NCBI RefSeq assembly: GCF_028294535.1
Contig: NZ_JAQBIE010000015.1
Location: forward strand, 1 to 64,000
Direction: 5' to 3'
DNA: 64,000 bases
Source of the DNA: Paracoccus onchidii
GTDB taxonomy: Bacteria > Pseudomonadota > Alphaproteobacteria > Rhodobacterales > Rhodobacteraceae
Shown here: one piece after another, positions 45,006 to 53,711 of the stretch
Position numbering within the stretch: position 1 is the first letter of the stretch
How the letters are laid out: the number at the start of each line of letters is the position of its first letter
Made by a program: the position numbers and the translations under genes
The notes under the pieces: generated by a model
Database searches by the model: none
What the model was told of the DNA's origin: nothing
What the model saw: only the letters and a program-made list of their open reading frames with translations

Positions 45006-46301
45006 ATGACCAACATGCCTGAAAATGCCGATCAACTGATCGCCCGCGCCATCGAGATCGTGACCGAAAACGACCGTGGCAGCTATACGGTTCCGACCAA
45101 GGGGCTGTATCCGTATCAATGGAACTGGGACAGTTGCCTGACCGCTCTGGGGCAGGCACATTTCGATGAAGCGCGTGCCTGGGCCGAGATTGAAACACTG
45201 ATGGCGCATCAATGGCCTTGCGGAATGGTGCCCCACATCATCTTCCACGAAGAAAGTGATAGCTATTTCCCCGGCCCGGATGTCTGGCGCACGGGGCGGC
45301 CCGTGCCAACAACGGGCATCACCCAGCCGGCGGTCGCAGGTTTTGCGATGGCGCGGTTGTTTGCACGTGCCAAGGATCGTGCGTTGGCAACCCGTTCGGT
45401 GCGAAAGCTGTTGCCCAGAATTTCGGCCTGGCATGACTGGTTCTATCGGACGCGCGACCCCGAAGCGACGGGCCTTGTCGCGATCATCCACCCTTGGGAA
45501 TCCGGGCGCGACAATTCGATTGATTGGGACGCCGCGCTGGCGCGTGTGCCGACCGACGGGCTGGAACCCTTTACGCGCCAGGACATCTTGCACGCCAATC
45601 CCGATCACCGGCCGACCCAGGCCCAGTATGATCGATATATCTGGTTGGTGCAGCATTTCCGCAGCCTGGGTTGGGACACCGAAAGGCTGCATGATGCCTC
45701 GCCGTTTCGTGTCGTGGATCCCGGCTTTAACGCCATCCTGATCCGGGCCTGCGACGAATTGGCGAATGTGGCCGAGGAATTGGGCGAAGCCGAGCTGGCG
45801 GTTCGAAACCGCACCTATGCTCAGCGTGGTCGCGCTGCGCTGAACAGCCTGTGGAATGCGGATCTGGGGCAGTATCTGTGCTTTGACAGGGCAATCAGCG
45901 AACAGGTGAACAGCCCATCAGTCGGGGGTATTCTGACTGTCTTTGCCGGCCTGCCGAAAACCCGCGTCGCACATTTGGCCACGCGGGTGGAAGAGTTGGC
46001 ATCGCGTTGCGGGTATCTGGTGCCCAGCCACGACCCCGCCGCCGCGGCCTTCGAAGCACTTCGATATTGGCGCGGGCCAGCCTGGTTGGTGGTCAACTAT
46101 CTGATCGCTGACGGTTTCCGTCTGGCCGAACATGCGGAAATGGCAGAACGAATTGATGCGGATAGTCTTCGACTGATTGCCGAGTCGGGTTTTGCGGAAT
46201 ATTACGATCCCATTACCGCAGAACCATGTGGCGGTGGGCGCTTTACCTGGACTGCAGCGATGGTTCTTGAAATCCTGAATGGACAAAAGGCAGACGCATG
46301 A
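45006..46301 (+). CDS. MGH1/GH63-like glycoside hydrolase (mannosyl- or glucosylglycerate hydrolase candidate)
   Basis: The 431-residue protein shows the (alpha/alpha)6-barrel pattern of MGH1-like enzymes related to GH63 and trehalases. Marks are GLYPYQWNWDSCLTALGQ (about 33-50), PCGMVPHIIFHE (about 71-82), IIHPWESGRDNSIDWD (about 160-175) and a late WRGPAWLVVNY (about 357-367). The Asp in SGRDNS and a late Glu in the family form the inverting pair. Known relatives cleave mannosylglycerate or glucosylglycerate to sugar plus D-glycerate in the cytoplasm. No signal peptide. Glycerate kinase two genes downstream supports this; the sugar is uncertain, with mannose favoured by the isomerase gene. 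Confidence 0.8.
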   Translation: MTNMPENADQLIARAIEIVTENDRGSYTVPTKGLYPYQWNWDSCLTALGQAHFDEARAWAEIETLMAHQWPCGMVPHIIFHEESDSYFPGPDVWRTGRPVPTTGITQPAVAGFAMARLFARAKDRALATRSVRKLLPRISAWHDWFYRTRDPEATGLVAIIHPWESGRDNSIDWDAALARVPTDGLEPFTRQDILHANPDHRPTQAQYDRYIWLVQHFRSLGWDTERLHDASPFRVVDPGFNAILIRACDELANVAEELGEAELAVRNRTYAQRGRAALNSLWNADLGQYLCFDRAISEQVNSPSVGGILTVFAGLPKTRVAHLATRVEELASRCGYLVPSHDPAAAAFEALRYWRGPAWLVVNYLIADGFRLAEHAEMAERIDADSLRLIAESGFAEYYDPITAEPCGGGRFTWTAAMVLEILNGQKADA

Positions 46302-46984
46302 AACGTTCCCGCATCAATGCCATCATGGCGCAAGCTGACCAGATGATCCGTGAATACGGGTTTGTGTTGCCGCCCTTCGCTCGTTGGAGCCCCGATGAAT
46401 TCCGCGCGCGTGCCCCACAGGCGCGTCACGTCATAGAGGCCCGCTGCGGCTGGGACATCACCGATTACGGGGCCGGGAATTTTGACGAAATGGGTCTGTT
46501 CCTGTTCACGTTGCGCAACGGTTTGCTGTCTGACCTGCAAAACGGCACGGGCATGTGCTATGCGGAAAAGCTGTTGATCTCTCGTCAGGATCAACTGTCA
46601 CCCATGCATACCCATGTCATCAAGGCCGAAGACATCATCAATCGCGGCGGCGCCACCCTGGTGATCGAGCTGTTCGGCAGCGACGATCAGGGCAACTTTG
46701 CTGAAGACCGTGGTGGTCGGGTCTGGTGTGATGGGATCGCGCGCGACTATGCGCCGGGCGAGAAGCTGAAGCTTGCGCCAGGCGAAAGCGTGACCCTGCG
46801 CCCCGGCGATTGGCACGCGTTCTGGGGCGAGGGCGGCGATGTGCTGATCGGCGAGGTTTCGACTGTCAATGACGATGAGGCTGACAATATCTTCCGCGAG
46901 CCGATCGGGCGTTTTTCGACCATCGAAGAGGACGAAGATCCCACGCATCTTCTGGTCAGCGATTATGCCCGTCTGCTGAGCTGA
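46298..46984 (+). CDS. D-Lyxose/D-mannose isomerase (cupin type)
   Basis: The 228-residue protein closely follows the enterobacterial D-lyxose isomerase: MKRSRINAIM at the start, LPPFARWSPDEF (about 25-36), GWDITDYGAGNF (about 51-62), metal ligands in PMHTHVIKAEDI (about 103-114), and DWHAFWGEGGDVLIGEVSTVND. These enzymes interconvert D-lyxose with D-xylulose and D-mannose with D-fructose. Here it would turn the mannose released by the hydrolase into fructose. It overlaps the hydrolase gene by 4 bases and precedes the kinase gene by one base, so all three are co-translated. No fructokinase is in the operon. Confidence 0.9.
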   Translation: MKRSRINAIMAQADQMIREYGFVLPPFARWSPDEFRARAPQARHVIEARCGWDITDYGAGNFDEMGLFLFTLRNGLLSDLQNGTGMCYAEKLLISRQDQLSPMHTHVIKAEDIINRGGATLVIELFGSDDQGNFAEDRGGRVWCDGIARDYAPGEKLKLAPGESVTLRPGDWHAFWGEGGDVLIGEVSTVNDDEADNIFREPIGRFSTIEEDEDPTHLLVSDYARLLS

Positions 46985-46985
46985 C

Positions 46986-48290
46986 GTGATGGACCGGCCC
47001 CCGATCAATGATCCGGAATCCTACTTGCGCGGCCTGTTCGACCTTGCGGTTGAAACAGCGGATCCGATGCGCGTCGTTCCCGCGCATCTTCCGCCGCGGC
47101 CAAAGGGGCGGCTGATCGTCATCGGGGCCGGCAAGGCCAGCGCCCGCATGGCCGAGGCCGTCGAGGCCCATTACGGTGAATGCGAAGGCCTAGTCATTAC
47201 ACGATATGGCTATGGCCGGCCCTGTCGCGGAATACGCATTGTCGAAGCTGCGCATCCGGTGCCTGATCAGGCCGGGGTGGACGCCACGAACGACATGCTT
47301 GAACTGCTGCGGGGGCTGGCGCCCGATGATCTGGTCCTTGCGCTGATTTCAGGGGGCGGATCGGCATTGCTGTGCGCGCCGGCTTTCGGATTGGATCTGG
47401 ACCAGAAACGCGCCATCAACGATGCCTTGCTGGCATCCGGTGCGCCTATTTCCCAGATGAATCTGTTGCGCAAGCATCTTAGCCGGGTCAAGGGTGGACA
47501 GCTGGCCGCAACCGCCCATCCGGCAACGATGTTGTCGCTGCTGATGTCGGATGTGCCCGGAGATGATCCGGCCATGATCGCCTCTGGCCCGACGGTGGGA
47601 GATGACAGTACCCCGGAAGCGGCGCTTGCGATTGCCGAGCAGTGGAAGATTCCCTTGCCCGATGTTGCGCGACGGGCGCTGACCCAAGGCCATAGCGGGG
47701 TCGTGGCATCAGGATCGGCGCGTCTTGAAGCTGCCAGCACGGTCATCGTCGCAGCTCCGTCGCAATCCCTGGCCGCCGCGCGCGATGCCGCCCGGCGCGA
47801 TGGGATCGAGGTGCGGTTGCTGGGGGATCAGGTTGAAGGTGAAGCCCGCGATGTCGCCGCAGATCAGGCCGCACAGGCGCAGGAAATCGCCACAAACATG
47901 GGCGCGACCGACACGCCTGTTCTGTTGCTGTCCGGAGGAGAGCTGACGGTGACCCGAAACGGTTCGGGGGTGGGTGGACCCAATGCCGAATTTGTTTTGT
48001 CGGCCGCAATCAACTTGCAGGGGCATCCGCGGATATTCGTTCTGGCCTGTGATACCGATGGGGTGGACGGAGCTGCCGAAATCGCGGGCGCCGTTGCGGG
48101 GCCGTGCACGCTGGCGCAGGCCCAAGCAAAGGGCGTTTCGCCACAGGCGGCCTTGGCAGACAATGACGCCCACCGATTTTTCGGTCAGATCAATGGGCAG
48201 GTCGTCACCGGTCCGACCCTGACCAATGTCAATGATTTCCGGGCATTCCTGATCCTGCCGCCGGAACGGCAGGATCAGGACGAAAGCTAG
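46986..48290 (+). CDS. Glycerate 2-kinase (TtuD/GckA, MOFRL family)
   Basis: The 434-residue protein has IVIGAGKASARMAEAVEAHY (about 37-56), LALISGGGSALLCAP (about 117-131) and the MOFRL C-terminal region with LLLSGGELTVTRNGSGVGGPN (split) and DTDGVDGAAEIAGA (about 357-370). It phosphorylates D-glycerate to 2-phosphoglycerate, feeding glycolysis. As the last gene of the operon it handles the glycerate expected from mannosyl- or glucosylglycerate hydrolysis. TtuD also occurs in tartrate and glyoxylate pathways, but none of their other genes is here. Its end overlaps the convergent aldehyde dehydrogenase by 4 bases. Confidence 0.93.
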   Translation: MMDRPPINDPESYLRGLFDLAVETADPMRVVPAHLPPRPKGRLIVIGAGKASARMAEAVEAHYGECEGLVITRYGYGRPCRGIRIVEAAHPVPDQAGVDATNDMLELLRGLAPDDLVLALISGGGSALLCAPAFGLDLDQKRAINDALLASGAPISQMNLLRKHLSRVKGGQLAATAHPATMLSLLMSDVPGDDPAMIASGPTVGDDSTPEAALAIAEQWKIPLPDVARRALTQGHSGVVASGSARLEAASTVIVAAPSQSLAAARDAARRDGIEVRLLGDQVEGEARDVAADQAAQAQEIATNMGATDTPVLLLSGGELTVTRNGSGVGGPNAEFVLSAAINLQGHPRIFVLACDTDGVDGAAEIAGAVAGPCTLAQAQAKGVSPQAALADNDAHRFFGQINGQVVTGPTLTNVNDFRAFLILPPERQDQDES

Positions 48291-50668
48291 GCACCATATG
48301 GCACCCAGATCGTCTTGATCTGGGTCGCCATGTCCGTCCATTGACGTCCGCGCGCAACGTTGTCATCGAACCAATCGGTTGCGGTGCCGGCATTGGTCCA
48401 GACCTGTTTCAGATTTCCTGCCGCGCCGGCCTCGACAGCGGCGGCACCTGGTGCAGAACCGTGATACCAAAGCGCATCTACCGCATCATGTTCCGCCAGC
48501 GTTTTGGCAAGCACGTCGCGATCACCGCTGATCAGGTTAACGACTCCGGCGGGCAAATCCGAGGTGTCGAAAATCTGATACAGAGCCTGAGCGATCAAGG
48601 CATGCGCCGGCGATGGTATGGCGACGACCCTGTTTCCTGCAGCGATCAAGGGCAATATCAGCGACATCAAACCCAATAGCGGCGCATTGTCGGATGCCAG
48701 CACACCGACCACGCCGATCGGTTCCTTGACCGCCAATGTCAGATGTCGTGGTTTGGTGGCATGAATCGCGCCGTCGTCCTTATCCGCCATTCCGGCATAA
48801 TAGAAACACCGTTCCAGCGTTTTTTGAACTTCGGCACCGGCTTCGGATTTCCCGGTGCCGGTCATGTTTTGCAAAAGGCTGATCAGCTCTGACGCGCGGG
48901 CGGCGATGTTTTCAGCCAGAAAGAACAGGACCTGCGCCCTGCCATGGGCGTTCGCGGCCCAGGCACCGGCCTTGGTCGCGGCCTCCACGGCGTTGCGTAT
49001 ATCCTTTCTGGCCGAAAGCGGTGCCAAGCCCAATGGCCGGTTCTTGTGGTCCCGCACCACATAGCTTGCCCCCCCGTCGGGACGGGCCTGTTTGCCACCG
49101 ACATAGTTTTTCATGGTGCGGTCAAGCGCGTCATCGAGCGGGCCTTCGCCAAGCCGTGTGGGGCTGAAATCGACATCGACCGGCTTGGCGGGTTTGCTGC
49201 GCGATGTGGGAATGGCTTCGAGATAGGCTTGCATGCCTTCCCGTGCGCCTTCCCGGCCGAACCCGCTTTCCTTGACGCCGCCAAACGGAGCATTGGCGTC
49301 AAAGACATTGGTGGCGTTGATCCAGACCACCCCTGCCTTGATCCGCGCGGCCAGTTCAGTCGCGGCATTGATGTTTTCGGACCAGATCGAGGCCGACAGG
49401 CCGTAACCCGTATTGTTGGCCAGATCGACTGCTTCGTCGATGGTTCGAAAGCTGGTCGTGACGGCGATCGGGCCGAAAATCTCGACCTGCGAGATTTCAG
49501 ATGCCGGCTCGGCATCGGCAAAGAAGCCCGGCGAAACAAAATGCCCCTGTTCGGGCAGGGCACAGCTTGATTGTTCAAGCCTGTTGCCCTGTCGGGACGC
49601 ATTGGCCAGCAGGTTTTCGATGCGTGATTTCTGGCGCGCGGATACGATGGCCCCCATATCCGTCGATTTGTCCAATGGATCGCCGACGCGGATCTTTTCC
49701 ACGCGCGCCCTCAGCTTGTCCAGAAAACGCGGGGCGATCCCCTCCTGGACCAGCAGCCTTGATCCCGCGCAGCACACCTCGCCCTGGTTGAACCAGACGC
49801 CTTCGACAACACCTTCTACCGCGGCATCCAGATCTGCATCGGTGCAGATAACGAAAGGAGATTTCCCGCCAAGCTCCAGCGTCAGGCGTTTTCCCGAACC
49901 CGCGGTTTCGCGGCGGATTTCACGCCCCACGGCTGTCGATCCGGTAAAGGCAATCTTGGCGATGTCCGGGTGGCGCACGATCAGGGCACCGGTTTCCGCG
50001 CCTCCTTGCACGATATTGACGACCCCTTTGGGCAAGCCGATCTCGACAAGCAGTTCCGCGAAGGCGACCGAGGTCAGGGGCGTCAGATCTGCCGGTTTCA
50101 GAACGACTGTATTTCCGGCCGCCAGCGCGGGGGCGACTTTCCAGGCCAGCATCAGCAGCGGAAAGTTCCACGGGATGATCTGGCCGCACACCCCAAGCGC
50201 CTGTTGGCCCGAGAATTCGGTTTCCGCCATCGCGGCCCAACCGGCATGATGATAGAAATGGCGCACCGCAAGCGGCAGATCGGCGGTGCGGCTTTCGCGG
50301 ATTGCCTTGCCGTTATCCATCGTCTCGAGAACCGAGAAAAGTCGCTCGCGCTTTTGCAGACCGCGCGCCATTGCGTATAGAAACTGGCTGCGTTCATACC
50401 CCGATTTGCGCGACCAGGGACCGAAGGCGATCTTGGCGGCCTTGACGGCGGCGTCGACCTCTGCCTGTCCCGCTTGGGGAATATGGGCAAGGGTTTCACC
50501 CGTAGCGGGGTTTTCGACGGCCAGATCTGCGCTTGCCGCCCCTTGAAACGCGCCATTGATGAAATGTCCCAACCGGCGGTCATGGGCATCGAGCCAGGCC
50601 TGTGCGGCGCCTTGATCTTCGGGCGAGGGTCCGTAATCCATGGAAGCCATGATATCCTTGATGTTCAT
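48287..50668 (-). CDS. ALDH16-type aldehyde dehydrogenase with truncated second domain
   Basis: The 793-residue protein holds a full aldehyde dehydrogenase unit (about 1-480) with TLELGGKSPFV for the general base and FNQGEVCCAGSR with the catalytic cysteine. It is followed by a second, shorter unit (about 500-793) that lacks the cysteine loop. This is the ALDH16 architecture, known from vertebrates and from the marine alphaproteobacterium Loktanella. It ends the operon after deoC (10-base gap), so acetaldehyde released by DeoC, or another aldehyde of the pathway, is its likely substrate. The role of the second domain is structural in known members. Confidence 0.88.
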   Translation of the reverse strand: MNIKDIMASMDYGPSPEDQGAAQAWLDAHDRRLGHFINGAFQGAASADLAVENPATGETLAHIPQAGQAEVDAAVKAAKIAFGPWSRKSGYERSQFLYAMARGLQKRERLFSVLETMDNGKAIRESRTADLPLAVRHFYHHAGWAAMAETEFSGQQALGVCGQIIPWNFPLLMLAWKVAPALAAGNTVVLKPADLTPLTSVAFAELLVEIGLPKGVVNIVQGGAETGALIVRHPDIAKIAFTGSTAVGREIRRETAGSGKRLTLELGGKSPFVICTDADLDAAVEGVVEGVWFNQGEVCCAGSRLLVQEGIAPRFLDKLRARVEKIRVGDPLDKSTDMGAIVSARQKSRIENLLANASRQGNRLEQSSCALPEQGHFVSPGFFADAEPASEISQVEIFGPIAVTTSFRTIDEAVDLANNTGYGLSASIWSENINAATELAARIKAGVVWINATNVFDANAPFGGVKESGFGREGAREGMQAYLEAIPTSRSKPAKPVDVDFSPTRLGEGPLDDALDRTMKNYVGGKQARPDGGASYVVRDHKNRPLGLAPLSARKDIRNAVEAATKAGAWAANAHGRAQVLFFLAENIAARASELISLLQNMTGTGKSEAGAEVQKTLERCFYYAGMADKDDGAIHATKPRHLTLAVKEPIGVVGVLASDNAPLLGLMSLILPLIAAGNRVVAIPSPAHALIAQALYQIFDTSDLPAGVVNLISGDRDVLAKTLAEHDAVDALWYHGSAPGAAAVEAGAAGNLKQVWTNAGTATDWFDDNVARGRQWTDMATQIKTIWVPYGA

Positions 50669-50678
50669 CGGGTTTGCC

Positions 50679-51638
50679 TCAGCTCAGAGCGTGGTGATCG
50701 GCGCTGGCATAGCGGCCGGTGACGTGATGTTCGAGCTGGCGCTCGATATCGGCAAGCAACGAAGATGCCCCGATCCTGAACAGGTCGGGGCGCAACCAGG
50801 GGGCGCCCAGTTCCTCTTTCATCAGGGCAAGCCAGGCCATCGCGTCCTTGGCGGTGCGTAATCCGCCGGCCGGTTTGAAGCCGACATGATGCCCGGTCTG
50901 TTCACCGTAATCGCGGATGGCGCGCAACATGGTCAATGAAACGGGCAGGGTGGCATTCACCGGTTCCTTGCCCGTCGAGGTCTTGATGAAATCCGATCCG
51001 GCCTGCATCGCGACCATTGACGCACGATAGACATTGGTCAGGGTGCCCAGCTCTCCTGTGGCGAGGATGGCCTTCATATGGGCATCTCCGCAGGCTTCGC
51101 GCATGGCGCATATTTCGTCATACAGGGCCTGCCAGTTGCCAAGCAGCACATGCTCGCGGGTGATGACAATGTCGATTTCAGCGGCACCTTCGTCGACCGC
51201 GTAATGTATTTCGGCCAGACGCTGCGTCATGGGGGTCAAACCCGCCGGAAACCCGGTGGCCACCGAGGCCACGGGAATGCCTGATCCCTGCAACGCCTGA
51301 ACTGCGTGGCGCACCATCGTTGGATAGACGCAAACCGCGCCGGTGGTCATGCCGATATCCTGCACATCCATTGCGGACAACAGGTCGTGGCGCACTGGCT
51401 GACGTGCCTTGGCGCACAGGCGCCGGACCCGCCCCGGGGTGTCATCCCCCGCCAACGTCGTCAGGTCGATACATTGAATGGCGCGCAGCAACCACGCGGC
51501 CTGGTGCTGTTTCTTGACGCTGCGGCCGGACGCGATGTTCGCGGCCCGCCGTTCGGCTGCAGTCCGGTTGATATTAACGTCCTCGAACCTGTCGCGTTGC
51601 AGCGCGGTGCCTGGATTGCGTGCCCAGTTTTCTGACAT
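50679..51638 (-). CDS. deoC: Deoxyribose-phosphate aldolase (DeoC)
   Basis: ATG 51638 after GAGAGG gives 319 residues, as for the longer DeoC type; the frame extending to 51749 enters the kinase gene. Marks are CVYPTMV (about 103-109), EIDIVITREHVLLG (about 151-164), the Schiff-base lysine segment FIKTSTGKEPVNATL (about 217-231) and HVGFKPAGGLRTAKDA (about 254-269). It splits 2-deoxyribose 5-phosphate to acetaldehyde and glyceraldehyde 3-phosphate. With a kinase upstream and an aldehyde dehydrogenase downstream the three steps of deoxyribose breakdown are complete. Confidence 0.93.
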   Translation of the reverse strand: MSENWARNPGTALQRDRFEDVNINRTAAERRAANIASGRSVKKQHQAAWLLRAIQCIDLTTLAGDDTPGRVRRLCAKARQPVRHDLLSAMDVQDIGMTTGAVCVYPTMVRHAVQALQGSGIPVASVATGFPAGLTPMTQRLAEIHYAVDEGAAEIDIVITREHVLLGNWQALYDEICAMREACGDAHMKAILATGELGTLTNVYRASMVAMQAGSDFIKTSTGKEPVNATLPVSLTMLRAIRDYGEQTGHHVGFKPAGGLRTAKDAMAWLALMKEELGAPWLRPDLFRIGASSLLADIERQLEHHVTGRYASADHHALS

Positions 51639-51648
51639 TGCGTTCCTC

Positions 51649-52599
51649 TCAGTCCGCGGATGCGGCGGTTTTCGTGCAGAAGAGTGCGAATTCTGCCGCA
51701 GTTGCATAGGATTTCTGTGTGCCGCGGCGCGTGACCGAATAGGCGGCATAGCGCGCGGCCTGCTTCAAGGCATCTTCGGCTTGCCCCGAGCGTGCCAGAA
51801 AATGCGCGAAAGCACCAATAAACGCATCGCCCGCGCCCGTGGTGTCCACAGGTGAAACGGTGATGGCGGGGATGGGCGTCACATTTTCGGCGGTGATCAG
51901 GCGCGCACCGCGTCCGCCAAGCGTCACGATCACGGTCCCGATACCCTGCGCGATCAGGCTGCGTGCCGCCTGGGTGATCTGTTCTTCGGTGTCCGTTGGC
52001 TGCCCCGACAGCAATGCCAGTTCGGTTTCATTGGGAACCAGATAGCTGAGATCGCGCAGATCCCCGACCTGCAATTCAGGGCTGGCAGGGGCCGGATTCA
52101 GGATCGTGCGCACGCCCCATTCGGCGGCGCGCCGGACCGTGTGGCGCACCGTTTCAAGGGGGATTTCCAGCTGCATCAGGATCAGATCGGCGGTTGCCAG
52201 AACATCCTGGGCGGCGTCGACATCTGCCGGCGACAAGGTAGCGTTGGCGCCCTTGACGATCAGGATCGAGTTTTCTCCGGATGGCTCGACGAAGATCGGC
52301 GCGACCCCTGAGGTCATGCCGGGAACCTTGGCGACATGGCGGGTGTCGATGCCATGCGCTGCAAAGTTCCCAATGGTATTGTCGCCGAACATATCATCGC
52401 CGACCTTGCTGACCATTGCCACGGATGATCCCAGCAATGCGGCTGCGACGGCCTGATTTGCACCTTTGCCACCACAACCGATTTCAAAGCTGGGCGCTTC
52501 GAGGGTTTCGCCCGGAGCAGGCATGCGGCTGGTATAGGTGACCAGATCGACCATGTTCGATCCGACCACAGCGATACGTCCGGTGCCGTTGTCGGCCAT
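51649..52599 (-). CDS. Ribokinase-family kinase, probably (deoxy)ribokinase
   Basis: The 316-residue PfkB-family protein has GCGGKGANQAVAAALLG (about 37-53), the substrate-binding GGKGAN signature of ribokinases, and the anion-hole/catalytic motif VDTTGAGDAFIGAFAHFL (about 247-264, catalytic Asp in GAGD). It should phosphorylate ribose or deoxyribose at the 5-position. The deoC partner favours deoxyribose. It overlaps the DUF4432 gene by one base and lies 10 bases before deoC. Confidence 0.9.
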   Translation of the reverse strand: MADNGTGRIAVVGSNMVDLVTYTSRMPAPGETLEAPSFEIGCGGKGANQAVAAALLGSSVAMVSKVGDDMFGDNTIGNFAAHGIDTRHVAKVPGMTSGVAPIFVEPSGENSILIVKGANATLSPADVDAAQDVLATADLILMQLEIPLETVRHTVRRAAEWGVRTILNPAPASPELQVGDLRDLSYLVPNETELALLSGQPTDTEEQITQAARSLIAQGIGTVIVTLGGRGARLITAENVTPIPAITVSPVDTTGAGDAFIGAFAHFLARSGQAEDALKQAARYAAYSVTRRGTQKSYATAAEFALFCTKTAASAD

Positions 52600-53711
52600 C
52601 AGTTTTTCTCCCCTTGCAATGTCGCGATCTGGTCGAATGTCCGGGCCGCCTCTGCTGGATTCAGGTGGCCAAGCGTGACCGGAAAACGAGCGATCTCTTT
52701 CGGGGCCAGCATCCTGACATGACCTTTGGCTTTCTCGGCGGTGTACCCTTCGGGTTCGCAGGTCGATGGCAAGGCAAAAGCCGCCACCTGCGCATCGCCA
52801 TCATTCAGGATCCAACGCACGCAATGAGGAAAGTCACGGGTTGAATAGGCAACGCTGACGGCATCGCCCTGTGGAAATTCCATCGCAAGCCGGGTGTTTC
52901 CGTCCTGATCCGTGCCCGGTGATTTGATGTAGAACACCTGTTCCGGGCTATAGATCTCGGGTTCGGACAGGTATTCCATGCGCGCCGGGTTTCGCGCCAG
53001 ATCGGCAAGCAGGGCCGTGAACTCGGCCGATGGCGTGACATGACCGGGCACCGTGTCGCGCACGCGCGTGTGTTCGGGATCAAATGGCGCGGGTTGATGA
53101 ATGCGTGCATCGGCGGCAAAGTCGAAATTCGCGTGCAGCATATACATCAGTTCCATGGGGTGCGCAGACAGGTTTTCGACCTGCATTTCGATGTCCATCA
53201 CCCCTTGATCGGCCCCCAGACGGATGCGTGGACTGGCCAGATAATGTGCGCCAAAGCCCATGACATATTCGTATTGGCTGCGCAGCTCGATATAGGTGCC
53301 CGACCGGTCGCGCCCCAAATGCAGCGAGGCGCTGTCCATGCGGGCGACGGGCATTTCACCATGCAGCGGATGTGAATCTTCGGGGCCCGGCGTCCCGTTG
53401 CGCAGCAATCCGGCGTGATAGGCGAACGCCCCATAGGCTTCCAGAATAGAGGCGCCGTGACGCGGGGCGGAAAACGAATTGCCCATCCCAAGGGACCGAC
53501 CATCGAAGGTCGCGCTCCAGATCATTTGCCCAAGATAGGGCAAAGCCACGATCTCGCCCCGCCGGTTGCGGATCTTCAGACCCTCGATGCCCGTGATATA
53601 GCGAAAGGCCTCGACGGTGAAATCTGCGTTCCGAAGCAGGGTTCTTGTGGCATCCGCGGGGAAAAGATCAGGCGCAAGCGGTATTGTCGTGACGTCGAAA
53701 TCATCGCTCAT
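52599..53711 (-). CDS. DUF4432 protein (aldose-1-epimerase-like fold)
   Basis: The 370-residue protein follows the DUF4432 family, related to galactose mutarotase: GLKIRNRRGEIVALPYLGQMIWSATFDG (split, about 44-71), SILEAYGAFAYHAGLLRNG, DSHPLHGEMPVARMD and MELMYMLHANFDF. Catalytic His candidates lie in the HPLHGE and LHANF motifs. In sugar operons these proteins are thought to interconvert anomers. Here it would equilibrate deoxyribose before the kinase, which is inference. It overlaps its permease neighbour by 4 bases and the kinase gene by one. Confidence 0.8.
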   Translation of the reverse strand: MSDDFDVTTIPLAPDLFPADATRTLLRNADFTVEAFRYITGIEGLKIRNRRGEIVALPYLGQMIWSATFDGRSLGMGNSFSAPRHGASILEAYGAFAYHAGLLRNGTPGPEDSHPLHGEMPVARMDSASLHLGRDRSGTYIELRSQYEYVMGFGAHYLASPRIRLGADQGVMDIEMQVENLSAHPMELMYMLHANFDFAADARIHQPAPFDPEHTRVRDTVPGHVTPSAEFTALLADLARNPARMEYLSEPEIYSPEQVFYIKSPGTDQDGNTRLAMEFPQGDAVSVAYSTRDFPHCVRWILNDGDAQVAAFALPSTCEPEGYTAEKAKGHVRMLAPKEIARFPVTLGHLNPAEAARTFDQIATLQGEKN

